Positions 41,886 through 50,388 of a DNA stretch of 64,000 nucleotides are shown here, piece by piece. The position numbers were made by a program, and so were the translations under genes. Source of the DNA: Rhodothermales bacterium (lineage in GTDB: Bacteria > Bacteroidota > Rhodothermia > Rhodothermales > Bin80); contig JANQES010000054.1 in NCBI GenBank assembly GCA_028278205.1, positions 1-64,000 on the forward strand. Reading direction: 5' to 3'. Position 1 is the stretch's first letter. Every line of letters starts with the position of its first letter. Under the pieces are notes generated by a model that saw only the letters and a list, made by a program, of their open reading frames with translations, was not told the DNA's origin and searched no databases.

Positions 41886-42104
41886 AAGCAACATGAGATT
41901 CTACGTGGCTTTGATCGATGGATTCATAGCAAGCTGGCCGAGGATATCGTATACGCGGGTTACAGTGCCGGCATTTGTGTATTAGCACCGCGGCTTCACG
42001 GGTATGAATTGGTCGATGACCCTACAGCGCTTTCGGAAGGCTATCAACGAGCCATTATCTGGGAGGGATTATCCTTGCTTGCCCATGCCTATGCCCCGCA
42101 CTAT
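41886..42104 (+). pseudogene. Fragment of a peptidase E (S51) gene
   Basis: A 70-codon piece reads Y-A-G-Y-S-A-G-I-C-V-L-A-P-R-L-H-G, then E-L-V-D-D-P, I-W-E-G-L, A-P-H-Y-K. These match the nucleophile-Ser elbow and following blocks of the S51 aspartyl dipeptidase (peptidase E) family. The first half of the gene and the C-terminal catalytic part are missing, and the frame carries on into unrelated residues. It is a truncated relic left after the histidine kinase gene. Confidence 0.7.
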
Positions 42105-42268
42105 AAGAAGCAGAAAAGGGGATTGGCAATCTGTAGCCTCTGCCGCCTGGCGCCCGCTTCTGCCAACGCAGTCTTGGCCGTTCGATCAACTTGCAGCGTT
42201 GGTGTCTTCATGGTACCTTGAAACGACAGGCTGCATGTCCCATCAAAGACCAGCCACCCATCAAGCCT

Positions 42269-42742
42269 ATGGATCATGATCCGTTTGTTCCGACCCCGGA
42301 CCTGCTCATTCACCCCAAACTTGAACTGGCCCGGATTCAGCCGGGCGAGACCCTCTTCGACATCGGATGCGGCGATGGACGCGTCCTGATTGCCGCTGCA
42401 AAAAACTACGCCGTTCGAGGCGTGGGCATCGAAATACGGCCCGACCTGGTTGCGCGCGCGCGGGAGGCGGTATCCAGGCATGCCCTGGACGAACACATTG
42501 AAATCCGACAGCAAGACTACCGCGAGGCCGATCTGACACAAGCCGACGTGGTGATCTTGTATCTAAGCCGGGGGGCGTTGGGGCAGGTATCCCTGAAGCT
42601 GGAGCAGGAAATTCGTCCAGGCGCGCGGATCGTGACGCACGACTTTGATCTACCGGGCTGGTCGGCAGAGCGAGAGGTCGTCGTCGTGTTGCCTCACGGC
42701 GAGGAAACGCGCTTGTATTGCTATCGCAAGGGGGCGGAATAA
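42269..42742 (+). CDS. SAM-dependent class I methyltransferase
   Basis: This 157-aa protein starts at ATG 42269. Motif I is D-I-G-C-G-D-G-R near residue 31, and V-G-I-E-I-R with the acidic residue for ribose binding follows. A-D-V-V-I-L-Y-L-S is motif IV. The short length and the D-I-G-C-G-D-G-R-V-L-I form resemble the FAM173/ATPSc-KMT-like small methyltransferases that methylate lysine, but the substrate here is unknown. The next gene starts 13 bp downstream, so the two are probably one transcript. Confidence 0.82.
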   Translation: MDHDPFVPTPDLLIHPKLELARIQPGETLFDIGCGDGRVLIAAAKNYAVRGVGIEIRPDLVARAREAVSRHALDEHIEIRQQDYREADLTQADVVILYLSRGALGQVSLKLEQEIRPGARIVTHDFDLPGWSAEREVVVVLPHGEETRLYCYRKGAE

Positions 42743-42755
42743 CATCGAAGGAGCC

Positions 42756-43922
42756 ATGATAAAGTCCAGTTTCTTCAGCGTTCTCATGCTTTTGAGCCTG
42801 ACGGCTGCGGCGCGCGGGCAAGACCGTTTCCGGGTCGATCTCCGGTTCAATCTAGCCTACGAGCAGCGTCCCTTCACGGCGTGGATTGACTTTTCAGGTG
42901 AGGATGCTTCTATCGAAAAATCAGGCCGGGCGCCGGGTCAGGTCGCTGCTACGAAGACGAGCATTCCCGGCCAAAACGATGTGTACTCGATCAAAGTCGA
43001 TACCAATGGCGATGGATCGATGAGCGACGAAGAGAACCACCTGTTGCACCTCGATTCTACGATTACCGTTCGCGTACAAAAAGCATGGTCGTCCGGGCGC
43101 ACCGAGACCCTGCCGTATCTCATCGCTTATCATCGTCGCACAAACCGGGAAGGCGAAGAGATAGAGATTTTCTCCTGGCGGCCCCACTACCGGGCTGAAG
43201 GAACCTTGCACTACGGCACCTGCCAAAGCCTGATCGCCCTCCTCGACATCGATGGCAACGGGCTTTTCGATGCGCAGGACTTTTTACGGGGGACGACCGT
43301 TAATCTAGACGTCAACGGCGACGGAACGATCTGGGGTAAAAAAGAGTGGCTGCGCGGTGATCAGATCATCGAGTTCTGCGGCAGTCGTTTTTTGATCGAT
43401 GAAATCGCGGAGGATGGATCGTATGTGCTGCTGAAAGAAACGCCATTGCCCGTCCCGAAGCTCGGTGAACCGGTGCCCTCGTTTACCGCGCAAACCATGG
43501 AGGGTAAAAGCATCTCGTCAGCCGACCTGGAAGGCACAAATTATCTGCTTGACTTCTGGGCGTCATGGTGTTCTCCCTGTGTAGGCAAGTTTCCGTATCT
43601 CCAGGAGCTTGAGCAAGCATTACAAGGTCAGGTTAAGATCATCGCCGTGAATGTGGATGAGCCTTCAGACCTGGAGGCTGCCAGGGCCGTAGTGGTGGAG
43701 TACGATCTGAGTTGGCCTCATATCATGACCGGAAAAGGCGCCTCCGACCCGTTGTGGAAGATGTTTGGCAGTATGGCAGATAATCGATTGTCGATTCCAC
43801 TCTACGTGCTGGTGGATCGACAGAGCCGGGTCTACTACGCGGCCAACGGGGGCGATGACCTTGGAGAACTGGCTGCGGCTATAGAATCGATGCTGGCAGA
43901 ACAGGTAAAAGAGGCAAAGTAG
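42756..43922 (+). CDS. TlpA-like thioredoxin with EF-hand loops
   Basis: This 388-aa protein has GAAGGAG just before ATG 42756 and a signal peptide (L-M-L-L-S-L-T-A-A-A-R-G-Q). The N-terminal part carries Asp-rich EF-hand-type loops: residues 82-93 fit the canonical 12-residue Ca2+ loop (Asp1, Asn3, Asp5, Gly6, Glu12), 164-175 is a second near-match, and 185-196 a third with a non-acidic last position. The C-terminal domain is thioredoxin-like with W-C-S-P-C (Cys272, Cys275), close to TlpA/ResA reductases. A periplasmic thiol-disulfide role that may be Ca2+-dependent follows from this combination. Confidence 0.85.
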   Translation: MIKSSFFSVLMLLSLTAAARGQDRFRVDLRFNLAYEQRPFTAWIDFSGEDASIEKSGRAPGQVAATKTSIPGQNDVYSIKVDTNGDGSMSDEENHLLHLDSTITVRVQKAWSSGRTETLPYLIAYHRRTNREGEEIEIFSWRPHYRAEGTLHYGTCQSLIALLDIDGNGLFDAQDFLRGTTVNLDVNGDGTIWGKKEWLRGDQIIEFCGSRFLIDEIAEDGSYVLLKETPLPVPKLGEPVPSFTAQTMEGKSISSADLEGTNYLLDFWASWCSPCVGKFPYLQELEQALQGQVKIIAVNVDEPSDLEAARAVVVEYDLSWPHIMTGKGASDPLWKMFGSMADNRLSIPLYVLVDRQSRVYYAANGGDDLGELAAAIESMLAEQVKEAK

Positions 43923-44084
43923 AAATGATCAACTGGACTATGATCGCTAACTGTTTCGTCCCGGAGGAAATAGTGCGAAGAAATTATATATATTGGAGAT
44001 GAAACCCTTTATGCAAGGGGTACCATGCAGGCCTAAGGCCTCATGCGTCTCTAACCGTCTCACCCATCATAGGAGGACATCTAT

Positions 44085-44489
44085 ATGGTCTCAAGACGCC
44101 AATTTTTGACAGGCATGACGGGCGCTATGTTGACTGCAACGGTAGCGCCGGGATTCGTCTTTGGAAACTCCCTGATGGCAGGGGGGAACGCCCCTGCTGC
44201 CCACTCCCTGACCCTGGAGGCCTGGACTGCGCAGGTGAACACCGCATTTCAGGTCCGGCTGGCGAGCGGGCGTGTCGTGACGTTGAAGTTGGTGGAGGCC
44301 TACGCGGTTTACGAACAAGAAACCCGGCTGGAGCAGTTTATCCTCAATTTTCAGGGGCCGCCGGGCGACGTCTTGCCGGAGGATTTGTATCCCATCACAA
44401 ACGCCGTCCTCGGCGAGCACAGGGTGCGGCTGGCTCGCAGCGAGCAAGACGAGGCGGTTTACCAGTCTACCTTCTGTCGCGTGCGGTAG
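44085..44489 (+). CDS. Tat-signal protein with DUF6916-like domain
   Basis: This 134-aa protein follows AGGAGG with good spacing. The twin-arginine motif S-R-R-Q-F-L-T-G (residues 3-10) and a hydrophobic core indicate Tat export. The mature part (L-T-L-E-A-W-T-A-Q-V-N-T-A-F, F-I-L-N-F-Q-G-P-P-G, L-P-E-D-L-Y-P-I-T) fits the DUF6916 domain found in small secreted proteins. Function unknown; the domain often sits near phage-tail-collar-like genes, and the downstream 40-residue frame could be related. Confidence 0.65.
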   Translation: MVSRRQFLTGMTGAMLTATVAPGFVFGNSLMAGGNAPAAHSLTLEAWTAQVNTAFQVRLASGRVVTLKLVEAYAVYEQETRLEQFILNFQGPPGDVLPEDLYPITNAVLGEHRVRLARSEQDEAVYQSTFCRVR

Positions 44490-44522
44490 CGCACAGAGGG
44501 TGTTTCTTCTTTTCGGTTCGAT

Positions 44523-44645
44523 ATGGCTAACCCAGTGAAAAAGCCCATTGACCTCTATGCCATCGGCGAGCGGATCGAATTTGGCTTGCTCGCGGGTGTT
44601 GCCCAAATCACAGGGCAGGCCAGGAAAGTGCCTCATCATGAGTAA
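44523..44645 (+). CDS. Possible 40-aa protein
   Basis: An ATG at 44523, 33 bp after the DUF6916-like gene, opens a 40-codon frame: basic M-A-N-P-V-K-K-P-I, a helix-forming centre (D-L-Y-A-I-G-E-R-I-E-F-G-L-L) and a His-His-Glu end. Codon use looks coding-like. It could encode a small partner of the preceding gene or be a fragment. Confidence 0.35.
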   Translation: MANPVKKPIDLYAIGERIEFGLLAGVAQITGQARKVPHHE

Positions 44646-44739
44646 CAGCCTCTGAGACTGTGCCTGAACGGGGTGCCCCGCAGCTACATGCGGTCATGAT
44701 GGAGCGCTGAGACGGCGTATCCCCATCGTTTTCCACGGT

Positions 44740-45303
44740 ATGTCTTTCTTTACATCGGATCGGGAACGGCGTCTCTGGCTCTGGACGCTGGCCGTCGTGG
44801 TGGCGATCTACGCCACCCTCGGCCTGGCGCGGACGCTGGCCGGAGTCCTGGGCCACAGCGCGCTGGGCGGAGGTCTGTTCATCCTCGGCTGCCTGCTGGT
44901 CCTGGCTACCATCGTGACGCAAGGGCTGAAGACGCGTCCGAGCACCGCTGAGATCGGCGTCGCGCTGGGCGTCGCGGCTGCTTACCTGTTTGTGTTCGTT
45001 CGGATGACGGTGCCGGCGGAGCGCACCCATCTCATTGAGTACGGCGTGGTGGCGCTGTTCATCTATGAAGCGCTCATCGAGCGAGCCGCCCAGGGGCGCC
45101 GCGTCCCCGTTCCTGGCGTGCTCGCTATCGTGGCGACCTCGCTCATCGGCGTGCTCGACGAATGCATCCAGGCGGTGTTGCCCAGCCGCGTGTTCGACCC
45201 CCGCGACATGCTGTTCAACGTCCTGGCCGCTGTGATGGCGATCATCGCAAGCACGGCGCTGCGGTGGGTGCGGCGGTTGGGCCGCAAGGCGCGTTCGGGC
45301 TGA
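44740..45303 (+). CDS. VanZ-like membrane protein
   Basis: This 187-aa protein has about five membrane helices. The VanZ marks are E-R-T-H-L-I-E-Y-G near residue 90 and D-E-C-I-Q-A-V-L-P-S-R-V-F-D-P-R-D near 140, with the His-Glu and Asp-Glu/Asp-Asp pairs that occur in this family. VanZ-like proteins are linked to teicoplanin resistance in vancomycin clusters but are mostly of unknown cellular role. It is not next to other resistance genes here. Confidence 0.8.
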   Translation: MSFFTSDRERRLWLWTLAVVVAIYATLGLARTLAGVLGHSALGGGLFILGCLLVLATIVTQGLKTRPSTAEIGVALGVAAAYLFVFVRMTVPAERTHLIEYGVVALFIYEALIERAAQGRRVPVPGVLAIVATSLIGVLDECIQAVLPSRVFDPRDMLFNVLAAVMAIIASTALRWVRRLGRKARSG

Positions 45304-45365
45304 GCGTCGTCATACGAAGTACGCAGTGCCCTTAACAAAACCTGTATACGGATAGGGGGAGAAGC

Positions 45366-45482
45366 ATGGCTTGGATCGAGCAACAGATTGCGGAGATCGT
45401 CACGCTAAACGACAAGTTCAAGACGGCGTTTAGCGCACTGGGCGTCGATACCATGGATTTGAAACCGGACGCGAAAACATGA
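45366..45482 (+). CDS. 38-aa small protein
   Basis: The ATG at 45366 is preceded by a purine-rich GGGGGAGAAG. The product M-A-W-I-E-Q-Q-I-A-E-I-V-T-L-N-D is an amphipathic helix followed by F-K-T-A-F-S-A-L-G-V-D and a charged end. Ribosome site and helix pattern make it a fair small-gene candidate. It follows the VanZ-like gene by 62 bp and ends just before repeat H2. Function unknown. Confidence 0.4.
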   Translation: MAWIEQQIAEIVTLNDKFKTAFSALGVDTMDLKPDAKT

Positions 45483-45501
45483 AGCATCAAAGTGGGGATT
45501 T

Positions 45502-45612
45502 GGTGAAAGGGTGAGGGGGAGCGGGAGAAAGGGCGAATAGCCAATGGGATGTGGCCAGTGGGGGAAAGCCAGGGAGAAAAAGAAGAAAAAGAAAAAGCGA
45601 CCTTAGCTGGTG
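45502..45612. repeat. Dispersed repeat copy H2
   Basis: Reverse orientation of H1: read on the minus strand it gives GCTAAGGTCGCTTTTT, T-rich words, TCTCCCTGGCTTT, then CACTGGCCACATCCC and GGCTATTCGCCC. Polypurine strings (GGTGAAAGGGTGAGGGGGA) occupy its left edge. Just downstream, 45644-45663 matches the outer arm of C1 at 18 of 20 bases. The remaining spacer to 45801 has no gene. Confidence 0.7.
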
Positions 45613-45801
45613 GGCCGTCTCGAAATCGAAGATTAGCTTCGCTCAGTCACTTCGTTCGTGTCACGAAGTAAGCGGAGCGCAGGCACGCGAACAAGGAAAA
45701 TTTGCTGTCTGAGCGACGAAGGCACAAGCATCGGCGTGCTTGCCTGAATGTTCGCGCCGTAGTAGCTTCTTGAACCGCCAGCAGACAGGACCGAGCAACG
45801 C

Positions 45802-46575
45802 ATGAGCACCATAGATTTTGGACGACACAGCGAAGACTACGTGGAATACCGTCCTGGCTTCCCCGCATCGTTCTATCAGCGAATCGAGGCCATGGTCCCG
45901 CTTCAAGGGACGCGAGCACTCGATCTCGCCACGGGACCGGGAACGATCGCCTTAGAACTGGCCGCGCGCGGGAGCACAGTCGTAGGCATCGATATATCAG
46001 AGCAACTCGTAGCCACCGCAAAACGCGTTTCGAAAGCCCGAAACCTGGACGCCAACACAGGCTTCAGCGTTGCCTGCGCCGAAAACATCGGCCTCGATGC
46101 CAACGCCTTCGACCTTGTAACCGCCGGCCAGTGCTGGCACTGGTTCGATAGCGACGCGGCGATGGCCGAGGCGCGGCGTGTGCTTCGTCCCGGTGGTGTG
46201 CTGACTATCGCGTACTATTCGTACCTGGCGGCCCACGCGCCAGTGGCACGCGAGACGGAGGAACTGGTTATGGCGTTCAACCCGACCTGGACGAGGGCGA
46301 ACTCCTCAGGAGTTTTTCCTGAACTTATTGACGCCGTGATTCACGGCGGTTTCAGCCTGATCGAACAGTTTTGTTACCAGCATGACGAGGAGTTCTCGCA
46401 CACGCGATGGCGCGGGCGGATGCGGACGTGCAACGGCGTGGGCTCCGGCGGCCTCTCGCCCGCCGAGGTGCAGCGCTTCGATGAAGCGTTGCAGGATCTC
46501 CTGCGTAGCAAATACCCCGATCCGATGCTGGTGGCGCATCGCGTCTGGTGCATCGTCGCGCGGAAGCCTTCGTGA
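45802..46575 (+). CDS. Class I SAM methyltransferase
   Basis: This 257-aa enzyme has motif I L-D-L-A-T-G-P-G-T near residue 40, V-V-G-I-D-I-S with the ribose-binding Asp, and A-Q-C-W-H-W-F near 112, with R-R-V-L-R-P-G-G-V-L after it. This is the methyltransf_11/25 type seen in trans-aconitate-like and small-molecule methyltransferases. The N-terminal F-G-R-H-S-E-D-Y-V-E-Y-R-P-G-F-P is common in that group. The substrate is unknown. It is followed 46 bp later by the SDR gene. Confidence 0.87.
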   Translation: MSTIDFGRHSEDYVEYRPGFPASFYQRIEAMVPLQGTRALDLATGPGTIALELAARGSTVVGIDISEQLVATAKRVSKARNLDANTGFSVACAENIGLDANAFDLVTAGQCWHWFDSDAAMAEARRVLRPGGVLTIAYYSYLAAHAPVARETEELVMAFNPTWTRANSSGVFPELIDAVIHGGFSLIEQFCYQHDEEFSHTRWRGRMRTCNGVGSGGLSPAEVQRFDEALQDLLRSKYPDPMLVAHRVWCIVARKPS

Positions 46576-46621
46576 TGGCAAGCCTTCGTTCGCACCTGAT
46601 GAATTTTGACGCTTGAATCCG

Positions 46622-47446
46622 ATGGACCTTGAACTACGTGATAAAGTCGTCGTGATTACCGGGGGCGCCGGGGCGATAGGAGGGGCGGCTGCCGAATGCT
46701 TTCTTCAGGAAGGAAGCCTCGTCATCATCGGCGATTGCGACCGGGAGCGCGGCGAGCACGTCGTTGAGCGGTTGAACCGAACCTTCGAGGGTCGGATTTT
46801 TTTCGAACATCTCGACCTGCTCAATGAAGCGTCTACCCGCCGCTTCGCCCGCAACATCGTTGAGGCCCATTCCGGAATCGATGTCATCGTAAATAATGCA
46901 GCGGTTTTCTATTTCGAGGAACTGACCGATTGGACGTCGCTGGATCCCCTGGATGAACATTATCGTGTAGGGTTGCGAGGTCCCGTCGCGCTCGTTCAGG
47001 AATGCTGGCGTCTCTCGCAACGCAGCCGCGCCGGAAGCATCGTCAACGTCTCGTCGATAGCGGGCCACGTCGGCGAGCCGAAGGCCGTAGCCTATACGAC
47101 GCTCAAGGCGGCGCAGAAGGGTTTCACGGTATCGTGCGCCGTTGCCATGGCTGCATTTGGAGGCTGGGCGGTGTCTATCTCACCCGGCCATACGTGGACG
47201 CCCGTCCATCAAAAGCGAGCGGCCGCCCAGGGTTTATCGCGCGAAGCCTATGAACAGTCGCAACCCAACATCCAGAGCACAATGTTTGGGCGATTTCTTG
47301 AGCCTGAAGAGATCGGCGCCTGGATCGTCCTGGCTGCTTCTCGGTTAGGACGACCGTTGACAGGGCAGGACCTGAGGGTTACTCAAGGGATTGAACCCGG
47401 TGGCTTTAATCGAGGGTATAAAACCGCGCCGTCGGAGCTTGAATAA
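46622..47446 (+). CDS. Short-chain dehydrogenase/reductase
   Basis: This 274-aa SDR starts at ATG 46622 (a TTG 9 bp upstream is less likely). The dinucleotide motif T-G-G-A-G-A-I-G near residue 14 replaces the usual T-G-x3-G-x-G. The N-N-A-A motif lies near 90, catalytic Ser is in N-V-S-S-I-A-G near 146, and Tyr-x3-Lys is Y-T-T-L-K near 160. The acidic residue after strand 2 (G-D-C-D) suggests NAD(H) preference. Substrate unknown. It probably shares a transcript with the preceding methyltransferase. Confidence 0.88.
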   Translation: MDLELRDKVVVITGGAGAIGGAAAECFLQEGSLVIIGDCDRERGEHVVERLNRTFEGRIFFEHLDLLNEASTRRFARNIVEAHSGIDVIVNNAAVFYFEELTDWTSLDPLDEHYRVGLRGPVALVQECWRLSQRSRAGSIVNVSSIAGHVGEPKAVAYTTLKAAQKGFTVSCAVAMAAFGGWAVSISPGHTWTPVHQKRAAAQGLSREAYEQSQPNIQSTMFGRFLEPEEIGAWIVLAASRLGRPLTGQDLRVTQGIEPGGFNRGYKTAPSELE

Positions 47447-47612
47447 AGTAATGGGAAATCAGAGGAAAAGAGCCTCCTGCCTGTAGATGAACGCGGTGTG
47501 GCTATCGAGTTGTGAAGGTGAGCGCCCGTGTTGCATCTTGTAATGGATGTACCGCTTGCGGCAGCTTCGTCAAACCGTACGCTGACTTAGGCAACAACGT
47601 CCCTCCATCGCC

Positions 47613-48143
47613 ATGATCGATCCGATACGACCGGAGCAGGCGAGCCGGTTCTTCAGTCTCATCGTCGTCATGATACCTGGCTTCCTGGCAGCTTGTACCA
47701 CAGAGACGCTCGCCCCGGCCCCCCAGGCCGCTCCTGCTTCGACCGCCCGAATCGCCATCGATGCCGGCGTCGTCGTGGCCGATATGGAGCAATCCCTCGG
47801 TTTCTATCGGGATCTGCTCGGCCTGCCGGTCGTGGCCGAGGTGACCACCTCGTTGATCGGCAAAGGGCGGATGGTTCAGCTCAAACACGGCGCTTCGTTG
47901 ATCAAACTCGTGCAGATGGACGAGGCACCCTCCGACCGAACCCCGACGGGCATTCCCACCGTCTTCGGCTATCGATACATCACCCTGATGGTCACGGATC
48001 TCGATGCCGTCATCGCGAAGATTGAGCAAGGCGCGGTGCCTATCGCGTTGCCGGTCACCGAACTGGGCAACGGCGCGCGGATCGTCATGGTCGAAGATCC
48101 CGACGGCAACATCGTCGAGTTTGTTCAGGAAGCAAGCGGGTAG
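47613..48143 (+). CDS. VOC-fold (glyoxalase-like) lipoprotein
   Basis: This 176-aa protein has a signal peptide whose lipobox is F-L-A-A-C near residue 28, so it is predicted to be anchored in the envelope. The VOC unit follows: A-G-V-V-V-A-D-M-E-Q-S-L-G-F-Y-R-D-L-L-G, L-K-H-G, and D-P-D-G-N-I-V-E-F with the metal-ligand Glu near the end. The family covers glyoxalase I, dioxygenases and fosfomycin-type resistance proteins; the reaction here is not predictable. A membrane-anchored VOC protein is unusual. Confidence 0.78.
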   Translation: MIDPIRPEQASRFFSLIVVMIPGFLAACTTETLAPAPQAAPASTARIAIDAGVVVADMEQSLGFYRDLLGLPVVAEVTTSLIGKGRMVQLKHGASLIKLVQMDEAPSDRTPTGIPTVFGYRYITLMVTDLDAVIAKIEQGAVPIALPVTELGNGARIVMVEDPDGNIVEFVQEASG

Positions 48144-48249
48144 ACAACTCGATGCTATATTTTACACGCATCCAAAAACATAAAGAATCTTGTGGCATAT
48201 TAATCAAGCGAGTGTAAGCAACCAGAAAGTCGCTGATGCCGGTCGTCTA

Positions 48250-48594
48250 ATGACTACTTTAGTACTTGAGCAAGAACCAGAGGTTGTCCGTGTAGCGGTG
48301 ACAGCTGGCGATGAAACGTCGCCGGGATGCCTGAGTGCCTTCCTGGCCGACGGGCGCGTTATTTCGGCGCCTCTGTCTTGGTATCCCCGCCTTGCTCATG
48401 GAACGCCGGAAGAATGGCAAAATTATGAACTCAGCAGGGGTGGCTATGGCATTCATTGGCCCGATTTGGATGAGGACATATCCATCGAAAACCTTCTGGA
48501 AGGACGTCGTTCCCAGGAAAGTGAGCAATCATTCGCGCGCTGGCTGGAACGACGACGAAATCAGCAGAAGCGAGAAAAACGCGGGGCAGCGTAA
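48250..48594 (+). CDS. DUF2442 protein
   Basis: This 114-aa protein starts at ATG 48250. The core L-A-D-G-R-V-I-S-A-P-L-S-W-Y-P-R-L, then E-W-Q-N-Y-E-L and G-I-H-W-P-D-L-D-E-D-I-S-I-E-N-L-L is the DUF2442 signature. The C-terminus is a charged helix ending in K-R-E-K-R-G-A-A. DUF2442 genes are often paired with DUF4160 genes as likely toxin-antitoxin or plasmid-type modules; no DUF4160 partner is visible upstream, so this is an orphan. Confidence 0.75.
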   Translation: MTTLVLEQEPEVVRVAVTAGDETSPGCLSAFLADGRVISAPLSWYPRLAHGTPEEWQNYELSRGGYGIHWPDLDEDISIENLLEGRRSQESEQSFARWLERRRNQQKREKRGAA

Positions 48595-48759
48595 ACACCA
48601 CAGTTTCTGATAACGTCGCTATTTTTTTACCGGCCAATTACGTAGTTCGCCGCTTCTAGGGGTCTCACTGGTGTAAGGCATCAGGAAAGGCCCGGCTTTC
48701 CCGGTGTTACGGCGTAGTGCCATACATTACGCCCTGGCCACAAACCAAAAAACCAGCGC

Positions 48760-49329
48760 GTGCAGGATCCAGCCGATACGTTCGCCGGTCTGAGCCGGCG
48801 CCTCAGGAACTCGGACCGCACCGCCTTTGCCGAGGTCTTTCGTCGCTTCCACGCGCCGTTGGTCCGCTACGCGCGGCGTTTTACCAACGACGACGACGCG
48901 GCCTGCGACGTGCTGCAAGACGTGTTCATGAAAGTCTGGGAAGACCGCAAGACGCTCACGGTGAAGGTCTCGCTCCAGGCTCTGCTCTACACCATGGTGC
49001 GCAACCGCGCCCTGAATAGCCTGCGTCGTAATAAATGGATAGCGGCGGCTTCCGTCGAGGAGGTGCGTGACCGGCAGGAGACCGCGCTGGCCGGGGATGA
49101 AGCGCTGATGGCCCAAGACCTCCAACAGCACATTCAACGCGGCATCGACGCGCTGCCGCAACGACGCGCCGAAGCGTTTGTCTTGAGCCGTTACCACGGC
49201 CTCAAAAACGCCGAGATCGCCGGCATCATGGGCCTCTCGAAGCGCACCGTAGATACACACATCCTCCTGGCCCTCAAAGACCTCCGCAAACGCCTCGACG
49301 CCCTGCTCAACGAGGGCACACAGCCGTGA
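48760..49329 (+). CDS. ECF sigma factor (FecI/RpoE type)
   Basis: This 189-aa sigma-70-family factor has region 2 (V-F-R-R-F-H-A-P-L-V-R-Y-A-R-R-F, D-V-L-Q-D-V-F-M-K-V-W-E) and region 4 (A-L-P-Q-R-R-A-E-A-F-V-L-S-R-Y-H-G-L, I-A-G-I-M-G-L-S-K-R-T-V-D-T-H) but no region 3, the ECF pattern. It starts with GTG 48760. The next gene is the FecR anti-sigma, whose GTGA start/stop overlap indicates translational coupling. It should direct transcription of the downstream TonB-receptor genes when the receptor signals. Confidence 0.93.
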   Translation: MQDPADTFAGLSRRLRNSDRTAFAEVFRRFHAPLVRYARRFTNDDDAACDVLQDVFMKVWEDRKTLTVKVSLQALLYTMVRNRALNSLRRNKWIAAASVEEVRDRQETALAGDEALMAQDLQQHIQRGIDALPQRRAEAFVLSRYHGLKNAEIAGIMGLSKRTVDTHILLALKDLRKRLDALLNEGTQP

Positions 49330-50288
49330 ACAAAGACGACCACCATAAAGACCTCGACGAGATCCTCGCCGGAGAGCCGTCTCACGAAGCAGAACGGCTC
49401 CGTGAGGTATGGGCGCTGGCCGGAAGCGAAGAGGCGGCGGATTTCCCGAACCCGGAGGCCATCGAACGCGTCTGGCAGGCCCTCGAAACGGGTACGGCGT
49501 CTGATGAAAAACCGAAGCCTCGCCCACGCCCCGAACGCGCTTCGACGCTGCGCCGCGTCCGGCTGCGTCCCTGGATGGCGGTAGCGGCTGTTTTCTTGAT
49601 CGGCGCTTTCGGGGTGGTTCTCTGGCTCCAGCCGGTGACGCGCACCGCCCCGCTGGGCCAACGCATCGCCGTCTCGCTTCCGGATGGCTCGCAGGTCGAA
49701 CTCAACAGCGGGAGCACGGTGCGCTATGCACGTCGTTTTGGGCAGGAGCGGGTGGTAGATCTGGAAGGCGAAGCGTTTTTCGACGTGGTTAGCGAAGCGC
49801 GACCGTTCATCGTTCACACGTTCAATGCGCAGGTGTCGGTGCTGGGCACGCGGTTTAACGCGCGTGCCTGGAGCCGGAGCATGGATCCCGCCACGACGGT
49901 CACGCTGGAAGAGGGGCGCGTAGCGTTGACGCCGTCCGCGCGTCCGGAGCAGGGGGTCGAATTGGAACCGGGGCAGACCTATCGAATCGGCAGCGCGATG
50001 CGTCAACCGATTCCGCCCGATGACATAACCGTCGATGTGGCTACGGCCTGGCGCAAGGGCGAACTCGTGTTCAAGGATCAGTGGCTCGGCGTCATCCTCG
50101 AAGACGTTGAACGACACTTCGACCGAGACTTGACCCTGACGCCTCGCTCGCTGGCTCGCAAACAATTGACGTTCGCCTCGCGCAATCCCGCCAGCATCGA
50201 AGCCGTCATCCGGGATATCTGTGTAGGACTCAAACTCAATTATCGAAAGACCTCGACCGGATACGAGATCTATAGCGGTGATCAATGA
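49326..50288 (+). CDS. FecR-type transmembrane anti-sigma factor
   Basis: This 320-aa protein overlaps the sigma gene by 4 bp. It has a cytoplasmic N-terminal sigma-binding part, one transmembrane helix at about residues 80-100 (V-A-A-V-F-L-I-G-A-F-G-V-V-L-W), a periplasmic FecR domain (V-S-L-P-D-G-S-Q-V-E-L-N-S-G-S, D-L-E-G-E-A-F-F-D-V) and a C-terminal DUF4974/secretin-N-like domain. It holds the sigma factor at the membrane until the STN domain of the partner TonB receptor binds its periplasmic side. Confidence 0.93.
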   Translation: MNKDDHHKDLDEILAGEPSHEAERLREVWALAGSEEAADFPNPEAIERVWQALETGTASDEKPKPRPRPERASTLRRVRLRPWMAVAAVFLIGAFGVVLWLQPVTRTAPLGQRIAVSLPDGSQVELNSGSTVRYARRFGQERVVDLEGEAFFDVVSEARPFIVHTFNAQVSVLGTRFNARAWSRSMDPATTVTLEEGRVALTPSARPEQGVELEPGQTYRIGSAMRQPIPPDDITVDVATAWRKGELVFKDQWLGVILEDVERHFDRDLTLTPRSLARKQLTFASRNPASIEAVIRDICVGLKLNYRKTSTGYEIYSGDQ

Positions 50289-50297
50289 TAGTTATGG

Positions 50298-50369
50298 ACG
50301 TGAAACGTAAAACGTGAGGGTGCTGTTTTTAACGGTAGTGCGGGCACCCTCACGTTTTACGTTTCACGT
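50298..50369. repeat. Word-hairpin element, CGTGAAA family (D)
   Basis: A perfect 26-bp stem: 50298-50323 against 50344-50369 with a 20-base loop. The words are 7 nt (CGTGAAA, CGTAAAA, CGTGAGG). It lies 10 bp after the fecR stop and 20 bp before the receptor ATG, and is in the likely 5' untranslated region. Confidence 0.9.
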
Positions 50370-50388
50370 TTCACGCATAGAACATCTC

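Noticed and set aside
50314-50388. GTG start for the STN TonB receptor 75 bp upstream
   Set aside because: It lies in the CGTGAAA hairpin and adds repeat-coded residues in front of a good signal peptide that starts at ATG 50389.
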